Below, one piece after another: positions 45,320-55,000 of a DNA stretch of 64,000 bases (positions are counted from its first letter, which is position 1; each line of letters starts with the position of its first letter). The notes beneath the pieces are model-generated. The model saw only the letters and a program-made list of their open reading frames with translations. It ran no database searches and was not told the origin of the DNA. The stretch lies in contig NZ_BMMF01000008.1 in assembly GCF_014645695.1 (NCBI RefSeq), positions 1 through 64,000 of the forward strand, in the 5' to 3' direction. The position numbers and the translations under genes were made by a program. This DNA comes from Salinarimonas ramus (GTDB taxonomy: Bacteria; Pseudomonadota; Alphaproteobacteria; Rhizobiales; Beijerinckiaceae).

Positions 45320-48300
45320 TCAGACCGCCTCCGCCAGCCGCTCCGCGCGCTCCAGGTCGACCGACACGAGGGTGGAGACGCCGCGCTCCGCCATGGTCAC
45401 GCCGAAGAGGCGATCCATGCGCGCCATGGTGATGGGATTGTGGGTGATGACGAGGAAACGCGTGCGCGTGGAGCCCGCCATCTCGTCGAGGAGATCGCAG
45501 TAGCGCTCGACGTTGGCGTCGTCGAGGGGCGCGTCGACCTCGTCGAGCACGCAGATCGGCGAGGGATTGGTGAGGAAGACCGCGAAGATCAACGCGGTCG
45601 CGGTCAGCGCCTGCTCGCCGCCGGAGAGCAGCGTCATCGTCTGCGGCTTCTTGCCCGGGGGGCGCGCGAGGATCTCGAGCCCCGCCTCCAGCGGATCGTC
45701 CGAATCGACGAGCGTCAGCTGCGCCGTGCCCCCGCCGAACAGCGTCGTGAACAGGCTCTCGAAATGCCCGTTCACCAGCGTGAAGGCCGCGAGCAGCCGC
45801 TCGCGCCCCTCCTTGTTGAGGCTCGCCACCGCCCCGCGCAGGCGCCGGATGGCCTCGACGAGGTCGTCGCGCTCCGCCGCGAGCGAGCCCTTCTTGCCCT
45901 CCAGCTCCGCGAGCTCGTCCTCCGCGCGCAGGTTGACGGCGCCGAGGCGCTCGCGATCGCCCTTGAGCGAGAGGAGCTTCGCCTCCGTCTCCATCTGGTC
46001 GGGCAGGGCGTCGCCCGGCTCGATGAGGGCCAGCGCGTGGAGCCCGGCGACGTCGGTGTCGAAGGCGTCGCGGATCGCCTGGACGAAGGCGAGGAGACGC
46101 GTCTCCTGCGCCTCGCGCCGCGCCTCGGCGCCGGCGGCGGCCTCGCGCACGGCGGAGAGCGCGTCGAGGGCGGCGCGGGCCGCGCGGTCGGATTCCGCCG
46201 ACACGCGCTCGCCCTCCGCGAGACGATCGGCGGCCTCGCGCCGGGCCGCCTCGGCGCCCTCGATCTCGGCGAGGAGGCGTCGGCGGCGAAGCGCGAAATC
46301 GTCCGGCGCCTCGCGCAGGATCTCGAGCTCCTCGCGCGTCGCCTCGAGCCGCTCCGCGATCTCCTCCACGCTCTCGCGCGCCCGCGCTCCGCGCTCGCGC
46401 CACGACATGATCTCCGCCTCGAGCGACCGTCGCCGCTCCTGCGCGCGCTCGGCTTCGCGAACGAGGCTCTGGAGCGCGCCGCGACGCTCGGAGGCGTCCG
46501 CCCGCGTCTCGCCGACGCGGGCGCGCGCCTGCGCCAGCTCGATCTCGAGCTCCGGCGCGGGCGCGAGATCGTCGAGGGCCGCGCGTGCGTCCTCGGCGCG
46601 CTCGCGGGCCTCCTCCAGGCTCTCGGCGACGCGCTCGGCGGCGTCCGCGAGGCTCGCGCGCTTCGCCGCGACGTCGGCGGCGCGACGCTCCGCCGCGGCG
46701 GCGGCCTCGCGGGCGGCGTCGAGAGCCCGTCTCGCGCCGCGGGCCTCCTCCAGCGTGCGCGCCTCCAGGGCGGCGGCGTTGCGCGCGGCGGTCTGGACGC
46801 GGTCGAGATCGCGCCGGCGCTCCTCGGCGATGTCGCGCGCCCGCTGCGCCTCCTCCTCGAGATCGGCCAGTCGATTGCGCTCGGCGAGGCGTCGCGCGGC
46901 GGCGGAAGGCGCCTCGGCGAGGGCGCGATAGCCGTCCCAGCGCCACAGGTCGCCCTCGCGCGAGACGAGCCGCTGGCCCGGCGCGAGCGTGTCGGCGAGC
47001 CGCGCGCCGTCCGCGCGGGAAACGACGCCGACCTGCGCCAGGCGGCGCCCCAACGCGGCCGGCGCCTCGACGACCCGCGCGAGCGGGACGGCGTCCGACG
47101 GCAGAGCGGGGTCTGCGTCGGCGGCGACCGCGACCCAATGCGCCGGCGCGGCCGGATCGCTCGAGGCGTCGAGATCCTCGCCGAGCGCCGCCGCGAGCGC
47201 CGTCTCGTAGCCCTTCTCGACGCGGACCTGGTCGAGCATCGCGGGATAGCGCGCCCCGGCGACGGGCGCGAACAGCTTGCGCAGCGTCGCCGCCTCGGTG
47301 TCGAGCTTCTGCGCCGCGCGCTCGGCCTCCGCCAGCGGGCCGCGGGCGCGGCTCTCCGCCTCGCGGGCGCGGTCGAGCAGCGCGCGGGCGTCGGCGGCGC
47401 GGGTGTCGGCCTCCTCCAGCGCCTCCGCGGCGGCTTCGCGCGCGGCGACGAGCTCGTCGAGATCGGCGGGGAGCTCCTCCTCCAGCGCGGCGCGCTCGCG
47501 GGCGAGCCGCTCGGCCTCGCCGGAGAAGCGCGCGATGCGCGCCTCCTCCTCGGCGGCCGTGCGCTCCAGCGCGCCGCGCCGCGCGTTGAGGTCGGAGACG
47601 CGGGTCTGGAGCGCCGCCATCGCGGCCTCGGCCTCGGCGAGAACGCTCTCCGCCAGCGACAGCGCCTCGCGCGCGGCCTCCTCCTCCTCGGCGGCGCGCC
47701 CCGTGTCGGCGAGCGCCGCGTGCTCGGCCTCGAGCCGCCCGATGCTCTCGATCGCGTCGGCGCTCAGAGCCTCCTGGCGGGCGCGGTCGCGCACCAGCTC
47801 GCCGGCGCGGCGCTCCAGGGCGGCGAGCTTGTCCTTGGTGCGGGTCTCCTCGCCGTCGAGCTCGGCGCGGGCGAGGACGAGGCGCTGGAGCGCCGCCGCG
47901 GCGGCGGCCTCGCCCTCGCGCAGGCCGGGAAGCGCGTGGGCCGCGATCGCCTGCTCGCGGGCGGTCCGCGCCTGAGCCTGCGCCTTGTCGGCGACCTCGG
48001 ACGCGCGCGCCTGCGCCTCCGAGGCCGCAGCTGCGGCGTCCGCCCGCGCGGCGGCGTGCCCGATGAGCTGCACCATGGCCTCGAGCCGCCTGATCTCGGC
48101 GGCGACCGCCCGATAGCGCGCCGCCTGCCGGCTCTGACGGCGCAGGCCCTCGATCTGCCCGTCGAGGCCCGAGAGCACGTCCTCGACGCGCGAGAGATTC
48201 TCCTCCGCGGCCTTGAGCCGCAGCTCCGCCTCATGACGGCGGGCATGCAGGCCGGCGATGCCGGCGGCGTCCTCCAGGATGCGCCGGCGCGCCTGCGGCT

Positions 48301-48766
48301 TGGCGGCGATGATCTCGGAGATCTGCCCCTGGCGCACCAGGGCCGCCGAGCGCGCGCCCGTCGCCGCGTCTGCGAAGAGCAGCTGCACGTCGCGCGCGCG
48401 CACCTCCCGCCCGTTGATACGGTAGGTCGAGCCGGCCTCGCGGGCGATCTTGCGGGAGATCTCGAGCTGGTCGGCGTCGTTGAAGGCGGCGGGCGCCGTG
48501 CGGCCGGTATTGTCGACGCTGACGGTGACCTCGGCGGCGTTGCGCGCCGGGCGGTTTCCCGAGCCGTTGAAGATCACGTCGTCCATGCCGGACGCGCGCA
48601 TCGCCTTGTAGGAGCTCTCGCCCATGACCCAGCGCAGGGCCTCGACGAGGTTCGACTTGCCGCAGCCGTTGGGACCGACGATGCCCGTCAGCCCCGGCTC
48701 GATGGGCACGTCGGTGGCCTCGACGAAGGTCTTGAAGCCCGCGATGCGAAGGCGCGTCAGCTGCAT
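45320..48766 (-). CDS. smc: chromosome segregation protein SMC
   Basis: A 1148-residue condensin ATPase that organises and segregates the chromosome. Walker A GPNGCGKS (31-38), long coiled coils (about 165-480 and 660-980), a globular hinge (about 500-620, around ARYPAMLDQVRVEKGYE), then the C-terminal signature LSGGEQALTA and Walker B VLDEVDAPLDDANVERYC. Normal length for the alphaproteobacterial form. It follows the DsbA-like gene by 27 bases; the mutY/dciA/dsbA/smc neighbourhood is conserved in Rhizobiales. The shortened scpA/scpB partners are elsewhere. Confidence 0.96.
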   Translation of the reverse strand: MQLTRLRIAGFKTFVEATDVPIEPGLTGIVGPNGCGKSNLVEALRWVMGESSYKAMRASGMDDVIFNGSGNRPARNAAEVTVSVDNTGRTAPAAFNDADQLEISRKIAREAGSTYRINGREVRARDVQLLFADAATGARSAALVRQGQISEIIAAKPQARRRILEDAAGIAGLHARRHEAELRLKAAEENLSRVEDVLSGLDGQIEGLRRQSRQAARYRAVAAEIRRLEAMVQLIGHAAARADAAAAASEAQARASEVADKAQAQARTAREQAIAAHALPGLREGEAAAAAALQRLVLARAELDGEETRTKDKLAALERRAGELVRDRARQEALSADAIESIGRLEAEHAALADTGRAAEEEEAAREALSLAESVLAEAEAAMAALQTRVSDLNARRGALERTAAEEEARIARFSGEAERLARERAALEEELPADLDELVAAREAAAEALEEADTRAADARALLDRAREAESRARGPLAEAERAAQKLDTEAATLRKLFAPVAGARYPAMLDQVRVEKGYETALAAALGEDLDASSDPAAPAHWVAVAADADPALPSDAVPLARVVEAPAALGRRLAQVGVVSRADGARLADTLAPGQRLVSREGDLWRWDGYRALAEAPSAAARRLAERNRLADLEEEAQRARDIAEERRRDLDRVQTAARNAAALEARTLEEARGARRALDAAREAAAAAERRAADVAAKRASLADAAERVAESLEEARERAEDARAALDDLAPAPELEIELAQARARVGETRADASERRGALQSLVREAERAQERRRSLEAEIMSWRERGARARESVEEIAERLEATREELEILREAPDDFALRRRRLLAEIEGAEAARREAADRLAEGERVSAESDRAARAALDALSAVREAAAGAEARREAQETRLLAFVQAIRDAFDTDVAGLHALALIEPGDALPDQMETEAKLLSLKGDRERLGAVNLRAEDELAELEGKKGSLAAERDDLVEAIRRLRGAVASLNKEGRERLLAAFTLVNGHFESLFTTLFGGGTAQLTLVDSDDPLEAGLEILARPPGKKPQTMTLLSGGEQALTATALIFAVFLTNPSPICVLDEVDAPLDDANVERYCDLLDEMAGSTRTRFLVITHNPITMARMDRLFGVTMAERGVSTLVSVDLERAERLAEAV

Positions 48767-48793
48767 CGGCGCGCGCCCTCGCGGGCGGCGGGA

Positions 48794-49426
48794 TCAGCCC
48801 TCCAGCATCGGCGCGACGATGGCCTCGAACTCATCGATGGTGAGCGCTCCGCTGCGCTTCTCGCCGTTGAAGAAGAAGGTCGGCGTGGCGTTGACGCCGA
48901 GCTCCTCGCCGCGCGCCTTCACCTCCTGGATACCATCGTAGAGGGACTGGTCGCGCAAGCACGCCTCGAACTTCTCCTGTGAAAAACCGGCCTGGCGCAT
49001 CAGCTGCGCCAAGGTGTCGAGTGGCCGGTCGGAGAAGGCCCATTCGCGCTGGAGCTCGAACAGCATGTCGACGACCGGCCAGTACAGCTCCGGCTCGCAG
49101 CGCGCGAGCATGAAGCCCGCCGTGGCCAGCGGGTCGAGCGGGTATTCGCGCATGACGAATCGCACCTGCCCGGTGTCGATGAAGCGCTCCTTCACCTGCG
49201 GCCAGGTGTTGTTGTGGAACGTGGCGCAATGGCTGCAGGTCAGCGAGGCGTATTCGTAGACCGTCACCGGCGCGTTCTCGTCGCCGAGCGCCATCTCGCC
49301 CAGCGGGCCGGCGGTGCCGAGCACGTCCATGTCCGCGGTCTGCGCGAAGGCGGGCCGCAGGCCCAGCGTGCCGACGGCGCTCGCGCCGGCGAGGAAGGTG
49401 AGGGCGTGGCGACGCGTGATCATCAT
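48794..49426 (-). CDS. DsbA-family thiol-disulfide protein
   Basis: A 210-residue secreted thioredoxin-fold protein. The N terminus ITRRHALTFLAGASAVG has a twin-arginine-like signal, followed by AFAQ cleavage. Active site CSHC (Cys64/67) in a YEYASLTCSHCATFH context, then helical insertion and the cis-Pro loop NATPTFFFNG. It may oxidise or shuffle disulfides in the periplasm. Either of two adjacent ATGs (49426, 49423) can start it, with CGGAG 6-9 bases upstream. It precedes smc. Confidence 0.93.
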   Translation of the reverse strand: MMITRRHALTFLAGASAVGTLGLRPAFAQTADMDVLGTAGPLGEMALGDENAPVTVYEYASLTCSHCATFHNNTWPQVKERFIDTGQVRFVMREYPLDPLATAGFMLARCEPELYWPVVDMLFELQREWAFSDRPLDTLAQLMRQAGFSQEKFEACLRDQSLYDGIQEVKARGEELGVNATPTFFFNGEKRSGALTIDEFEAIVAPMLEG

Positions 49427-49566
49427 CGTTACTCCGTCGATGGGTCGGCGGTATCGTTCGCACGACAAGTAGGCCGAGAGTGAGGCCGGGGACAAGCGCG
49501 ACGCGCGCCCCCGCCGCAGGCGGGCGAATCACGTCTTCGTGTGAGCCGGCTCCGTGCCGGCGCGGC

Positions 49567-50070
49567 CTAGCGGGCCCGCCCCTGCCGGGAGACGATCTCG
49601 CGCCCGAGCCGGGCGAGCGCATCGCGCAAGGAGGCGTCCTCGACCGATCCGGTCGCGCCGGCGATCGCCGCCTCCTCGCCCGGCGCGAGAGGGCGCGCCG
49701 GCGGGCGCCGCGGCGGCGGGCGGCGCACGGGCCCCTGCTTGAGCACGATCTTGCCCACGCAGCCCCAGCCGTAGAGCGCGTTGATCCGCTCGATGAGGAG
49801 CGGCGCCATGTGCTGCGCGTCGAGCGCGAAGGCGCTCTCCACCAGGATGACGAGCGTCGCCGGCGGCGGCGCGGCGTCCGGCTCCGGGCGCGCGCGCTTG
49901 GGCCATTCGAGCTTCACGGGCTGCGAATAGGTGCCGAGCGGATCGCCCGCGATGTCGGGCCAGGCGGCGATGACGTCCGCCGAGGCGAAGCCCTGGCGCG
50001 CGAGCGCCTCGCCCATGGCGCCGTCGACCAGCTCCGCCAGCGGCCTCGATCCGTATGCCTGCCGCGCCAT
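49567..50070 (-). CDS. DUF721/DciA-family protein
   Basis: A 167-residue protein with the DciA-like N-terminal KH-like domain: RPLAELVDGAMGEALARQG, then AWPDIAGDPLGTYSQP, and a strand/helix part TLVILVESAFALDAQHM ... LLIERINALYG. DciA proteins load the replicative helicase DnaB in bacteria lacking DnaC. The C-terminal third is Pro/Arg-rich linker and a short helix, as in longer alphaproteobacterial forms. Divergent from mutY. Confidence 0.88.
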   Translation of the reverse strand: MARQAYGSRPLAELVDGAMGEALARQGFASADVIAAWPDIAGDPLGTYSQPVKLEWPKRARPEPDAAPPPATLVILVESAFALDAQHMAPLLIERINALYGWGCVGKIVLKQGPVRRPPPRRPPARPLAPGEEAAIAGATGSVEDASLRDALARLGREIVSRQGRAR

Positions 50071-50118
50071 TCCGCCCGCCCGCGCTCCGATGGAAGCCGA
50101 TTCCCGGATCGGCTATGG

Positions 50119-51393
50119 ATGGGGACCATGGTAGCCCCGACCGACCCTCCTCGAACAGCCGATTCGCAGCCCATGCCCGCGACGCAGACGCGCGCCGAGC
50201 CCAGCCTCGAAGAACCTCGCAACGCCGAGCCTGCCGGCGGCAAGCCGATCTCGGCGGCCGACCTCCTCACCTGGTACGACCGCCACCGTCGCGCCCTGCC
50301 CTGGCGCGCGCGCCCCGGCGAGGCGGCCGATCCCTACCGCGTCTGGCTCTCGGAGATCATGCTCCAGCAGACGACCGTGATGGCGGTGAAGCCCTATTTC
50401 GAGCGCTTCCTCACGCGCTTTCCCACCGTGGAGGCGCTCGCGGCCGCGCCGTCGGAGGAGGTGATGAACGCCTGGGCGGGGCTCGGCTATTATTCCCGCG
50501 CGCGCAATCTTCACGCCTGCGCCAAGGCCGTCGTCGCCGAGCACGGCGGGCGCTTTCCGGATACCGAGGACGGCTTGCGCGCGCTGCCGGGCATCGGCGC
50601 CTACACCGCGGGCGCCATCGCGGCCATCGCCTTCGACCGGGTCGCGGCCGCGGTCGACGGCAACGTCGAACGGGTGATGACGCGCCTCCACGCCATCGCC
50701 GAGCCCATGCCCAAGGCCAAGGCCGCCGTGCGCGAGGCGACGCTCGCCCTCGTGCCGCCGGACCGGCCGGGCGACTTCGCCCAGGCGCTGATGGATCTCG
50801 GCGCGACGATCTGCACGCCCAAGCGCCCCGCCTGCGCGCTCTGCCCCTGGATGAGCCTCTGCGCCGCCCGCCGCGCCGGCGAGGCGGAGCTCTATCCCGT
50901 CAAGGCGCCCAAGAAGACCCGCGAGACCCGCCGCGGCGCCGCTTTCGTCGTCGAGCGCGCCGACGGCGCGATCCTGCTGCGCACCCGCGCCCCGGAGGGC
51001 CTGCTCGGCGGCATGGCCGAGCCGCCCGGCAGCGCCTGGTCGGTCGACTGGGTGCCCTCGCAGGCGATCCTCGATGCGCCGCTCGACGCGCGCTGGAAGC
51101 GCCTGGACGGCGTGGTGCGCCACGTCTTCACGCATTTCACGCTGGAGGCGAGCGTTCTCCACGCCCGCGTCGCTGCAGGCACCGCCGCGCCCGACGGCAT
51201 GCGCTTCACGCCGCGCGAGGCGATCTCGCAGGAGCCGCTGCCGAGCGTGATGAAGAAGATCCTCGCCCACGCGCTCGGCGAGGCCCTGTTCGCGCCGACG
51301 CCCGCCGGCGCGGGGCGCGGGCGGGCGTCGAAGGAGCCGGGAGACGGCGAGGCGCCCGCACCCGTGAGAAAGCGGCGCGGACGCGCGGCCTGA
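50119..51393 (+). CDS. mutY: A/G-specific adenine DNA glycosylase
   Basis: A 424-residue base-excision enzyme removing adenine opposite 8-oxoguanine. Catalytic Glu in WLSEIMLQQTTV, HhH motif LPGIGAYTAGAI, catalytic Asp in VDGNVERV, and the [4Fe-4S] ligands C-x6-C-x2-C-x5-C in CTPKRPACALCPWMSLC. The NUDIX-like C-terminal domain (about 270-385) recognises 8-oxoG. An extra Pro/Arg/Lys tail follows. The start is uncertain: ATGs at 50119, 50128 and 50173 all precede the conserved domain by a non-conserved leader. Confidence 0.95.
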   Translation: MGTMVAPTDPPRTADSQPMPATQTRAEPSLEEPRNAEPAGGKPISAADLLTWYDRHRRALPWRARPGEAADPYRVWLSEIMLQQTTVMAVKPYFERFLTRFPTVEALAAAPSEEVMNAWAGLGYYSRARNLHACAKAVVAEHGGRFPDTEDGLRALPGIGAYTAGAIAAIAFDRVAAAVDGNVERVMTRLHAIAEPMPKAKAAVREATLALVPPDRPGDFAQALMDLGATICTPKRPACALCPWMSLCAARRAGEAELYPVKAPKKTRETRRGAAFVVERADGAILLRTRAPEGLLGGMAEPPGSAWSVDWVPSQAILDAPLDARWKRLDGVVRHVFTHFTLEASVLHARVAAGTAAPDGMRFTPREAISQEPLPSVMKKILAHALGEALFAPTPAGAGRGRASKEPGDGEAPAPVRKRRGRAA

Positions 51394-51412
51394 GCGCGCA
51401 GGGTGGATCGGC

Positions 51413-51817
51413 TCAGCGGCCCGTCGACATGGGGTCCGACTGGCCCCAATAGGGCGTCGCGTTGTAGTAGCGGTGGACGTGCTCCTCCCAATCCCGCGAG
51501 AACGAGGCGTCGTAATGCTCGGCGGTCTCGCGGGGTGCCTGGCTCAGCTGGTCGTCGGTGAGGTTGAGCTCGTAGGCGTTCAGGTCGGTGTCGTAATGGA
51601 GCACGCCCCAGGGCAGGGTGAAGCCCTTCGTCTCGGTGCCGAACAGGCCACCGGAGACGCTCATGACGGCGTAGGCGACCTTGCCGGAGCGCTTGTCGAT
51701 CATGACGCGCTGGATATGGCCGATCTCGTCGCCGTCGGAGCGCTTGACGGGCGTGCCCTCGACGCGGTCGCTGGCGATGAGATGATGCTTGGGATCGGGA
51801 TGGGCGCTGCTCGCCAT
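51413..51817 (-). CDS. PRC-barrel domain protein, stress-type
   Basis: A 134-residue soluble protein with one PRC-barrel: LIASDRVEGTPVKRSDGDEIGHIQRVMIDKRSGKVAYAVMS read in pieces (about 13-53), then GTETKGFTLPWGVLHYD. The C-terminal half is charged and aromatic (HVHRYYNATPYWG). In alphaproteobacteria such proteins are often among the most induced in the general stress response, and this gene has a matching EcfG-type promoter. Molecular role unknown. Convergent with mutY. Confidence 0.9.
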   Translation of the reverse strand: MASSAHPDPKHHLIASDRVEGTPVKRSDGDEIGHIQRVMIDKRSGKVAYAVMSVSGGLFGTETKGFTLPWGVLHYDTDLNAYELNLTDDQLSQAPRETAEHYDASFSRDWEEHVHRYYNATPYWGQSDPMSTGR

Positions 51818-51880
51818 GGAATGCCTCCTGCGGCCGCCCCTACGGGCGGCTCTCGCGTGTGGTGAAACCTGTGCCTCGTC

Positions 51881-51906
51881 AACGCGGGGCCCTCACGGGG
51901 CGTTCC
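51881..51906 (-). promoter_or_regulatory. EcfG-type general stress promoter of the PRC-barrel gene
   Basis: On the minus strand GGAAC (51902-51906), 17 bases, then CGTT (51881-51884), exactly the GGAAC-N16/17-CGTT consensus of EcfG sigma factors. It lies about 65 bases before the start codon at 51817. Confidence 0.8.
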
Positions 51907-51976
51907 GCGCTGCGAGACCCGGCATGGGCGGCTCTCGCAGGCTGTGGACGGCTGTGGACGGGGCGCGGGCGCAACG

Positions 51977-52005
51977 TTGACGGTCGAAATCGTTCCTGAT
52001 ACGTT
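51977..52005 (+). promoter_or_regulatory. sigma-70-type promoter of addBA
   Basis: TTGACG (51977-51982), 17 bases, TACGTT (52000-52005), 31 bases before the addB start codon. The -35 box matches five of six consensus positions. The LexA-type box overlaps its spacer and -10. Confidence 0.65.
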
Positions 52006-52006
52006 C
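51992..52006 (+). promoter_or_regulatory. LexA-type SOS box overlapping the addBA -10
   Basis: GTTC (51992-51995), seven bases CTGATAC, GTTC (52003-52006): the direct repeat GTTC-N7-GTTC recognised by LexA in alphaproteobacteria. Its position over the -10 element is what a repressor site should be. Confidence 0.7.
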
Positions 52007-52035
52007 TAGTCACGGATGGGGAGAGCGGGGCCGAG

Positions 52036-55000
52036 ATGACGCGCGTGTTCACGATACCCCTCGGCCTGCCCTTCCTGGAGACGCTGGCCGACGCGCTCGT
52101 GGAGGGCCGCCTCGTGCCGGGCTATCCCGAGACGTCGGGGCCCGAGGCGCTCGCGGAGGCGACGATCTTCCTGCCGACGCGGCGTGCGGCCCGGGCGCTG
52201 GGCGCGCTCGTCGCCGAGCGTGCGGCGGCGCGCTTCGAGACGCCCGCGCTCGTGCTCCCGCGGATCGTGCCGCTCGGCGCTGCCGACGACGCCGAGCTCG
52301 CGCTCGCCGCCGGCGCGCTGGAGACGGGCGCGGCCGCGCAGGCGCTCGCTCCCCCGATCGCGCCGCTGGAGCGTCGCCTGCTGCTGGCGCGGCTCGTCCA
52401 GCATTGGTCGGAGGCTCTCGATCCGCGTCTCGCCCGGCTCGACGGGGACACGCCCTTCCTCGTGCCCTCCTCGCCCGCCGACGCGGTCTCGCTCGCGGGC
52501 GAGCTCGAGGCGCTGATGGACGACCTCGCCTACGAGAACGTGCCCTTCGAGGCCCTCGGGAGAGCCGTCGACGGAGACTTCTCCACCTATTTCGAGCTCA
52601 CCCTCGATTTCGTGCGCATCGCCTTCACCGCATGGCCGGCGATCCTCGCCGAGCGCGGGGCGAGCGACCCCGGGCGACGGACGGCGGCGCTGATCGACGC
52701 GGAAGCCGCGCGCCTGCGCACGAGCCCGCCGCGCGGACCGGTGATCGCGGCCGGCTCCACGGGCTCGATCCCCGCGACGGCGCGGCTCCTCGCGGCCATC
52801 GCGAACCTGCCACGCGGCGCCGTCGTGCTGCCCGGTCTCGACCGGGACCTCGACGAGGGCGCCTGGCGCGCGGTTTGCGGGGATCGCGAGAGCGGGCTTT
52901 CCGCCGCCCACGGCCATCCGCAGGCGGTGATGGCGCGGCTCCTCTCCGAGGTGCTTCACCTGCGCCGCGAGGACGTCCTCCCCCTCGCCGAGCCGGAGGC
53001 GGCGGGCCGCGCCCGCGAGCGGATGCTCGCCGAGGCCATGCGTCCGGCCGAGACGACGGAGGCCTGGGCCGCGCTGGACGCCGATCTGCGCTCCACCCTC
53101 GCGGCGCGGGGCAGCGAGGGCATCGCCCTCGTCGAGGCCGCCGACGAGCGGCGCGAGGCGCTCTGCGTGGCGATCGCCCTGCGCGAGACGCTCGAGACGC
53201 CCGGGCGGACGGCGGCGCTCGTGACGCCCGATCGCGGGCTGGCCGAGCGCGTCTGCGCAGAGCTCGGCCGCTGGGGCGTGAGCGTCGACGATTCCGCCGG
53301 CACGAGCCTCGCCGAATCGCAGGCCGGGCGCCTCGCCAGGCTCGCCGCGGAGGCGGCGGCGGACCGCTTCTCGCCGCTCTCCACGCTGGCGCTCCTGCAT
53401 CATTCCGCGGTGCGCCTCGGCTTCGACGCCGTCGACATGGCGCGCGCCCGCGCGGCGCTGGAGATCGGCGTCCTGCGCGGGCCCGAGCCGCGGGCGGGAA
53501 TCGCGGGGCTGCGCGCAGCTCTCGACCTGCGCCGGATCGAGACAGCGCGCGAGGCCGGTCGCGTCCCGCGCCCCCGCGCCCGGCTGGAGGACGCGGATTG
53601 GGAGCTGGCGGCGTCGCTGCTCGCACGGCTGGAGGCGGCCTTCGCGACCTTCGGGCGCGATATCGGCCCCCGCGAAATCTCGCTCCCCGCACTTGCGGCC
53701 GCCCACCGCGCCGCCTTCGACGCCCTCGTCGCCGCCCCCGACCGCGAGGTCGATACGGACGAGGACGCGAGCGAGGACGAGGCGGCGCTCTTCACGGACG
53801 GGTCCGACGAGGCGCTGGCCGAACTCTTCGACGACCTCTCCCTCGTCGACGCCGACGCGGCTCTGCGGGGCGTCTTCCTCGACTATCCCGGCTTCTTCGC
53901 CAACGTCGCCCGCGATCGCCGCGCGCCGGGGCGCGCCGACCGGGCGCATCCGCGGCTCAAGGTGCTGGGATTGCTCGAGGCGCGGCTCGTGCGCGCCGAC
54001 AGGATCGTGCTCGCCGGCCTCGACGAGGGCGTCTGGCCGCCGCGCGCGCGCACCGACGCCTTCCTCAACCGGCCCATGCGCGAGGAGATCGGCCTGCCCC
54101 CGCCGGAGCGCCGTCTCGGCCAGACGGCCCACGACTTCGTCCAGGCGCTCGGCGCCAGGGACGTCGTCGTCACCCGCGCCAAGAAGCGCGACGGCGCGCC
54201 GACGGTACCCTCGCGCTTCCTCCAGCGCATCCGCGCCTTCGTCGGGGACGCGCCGTGGCAGGACATGCTCGCGGGCGGAGCGCGTCTGTCCGCGCTGGCG
54301 GACCGGCTCGACGCCGCAGAGCCCGCGCCTCCCCTCCCCCGCCCGGCACCGCGGCCGGATCCCGCGCTCTTCCCGCGACGGCTCTCCGTCACGGAGGTCG
54401 AGACCCTGGTGCGCGATCCCTACGCCATCTTCGCACGGCGCGTGCTCGGCCTCGATCCGCTGGACGCCATCGCCACCGCGCCGGGCGCAGCCGAGCGCGG
54501 CAGCCTCATCCACGACACGTTCGCGCTCTTCGTGGAGGCGCATCCCGACGCGCTGCCGCCGCGGGACGTCGCGGCCGAGCGCCTGCGCCAGATCGGGCTC
54601 GACCTGTTCGCGCCCATCGGCGAGGCCTATCCGGAGGTCCAGGCCGAGTGGTGGCCGCGGTTCGAGCGGGTGATCGACGGCTTCCTCGACTGGGAGATCG
54701 ACCGCCGCGCGCTCCTCGCCGACCTCGCCGTCGAGCGCTCGGGCAAGCTCCCGATCCAGCTGGGCGCGGAGACCTTCCTGCTCACGGCGCGAGCCGACCG
54801 GATCGAGCGCCGGCGCGACGGCGGCGCCACCATCGTGGACTACAAGACCGGCACGCCGCCCTCGGCGAAGATGGTCTTCGCCGGCTTCTCGCCGCAGCTG
54901 ACGCTGGAGGCCGCCATGCTGCGCGCGGGCGCCTTCGAGGGCGTCCAGAAGGCGGCCGGCGAGGTCGATCTCCTCTATGTGCACGCGTCGGGCGGCAAGG

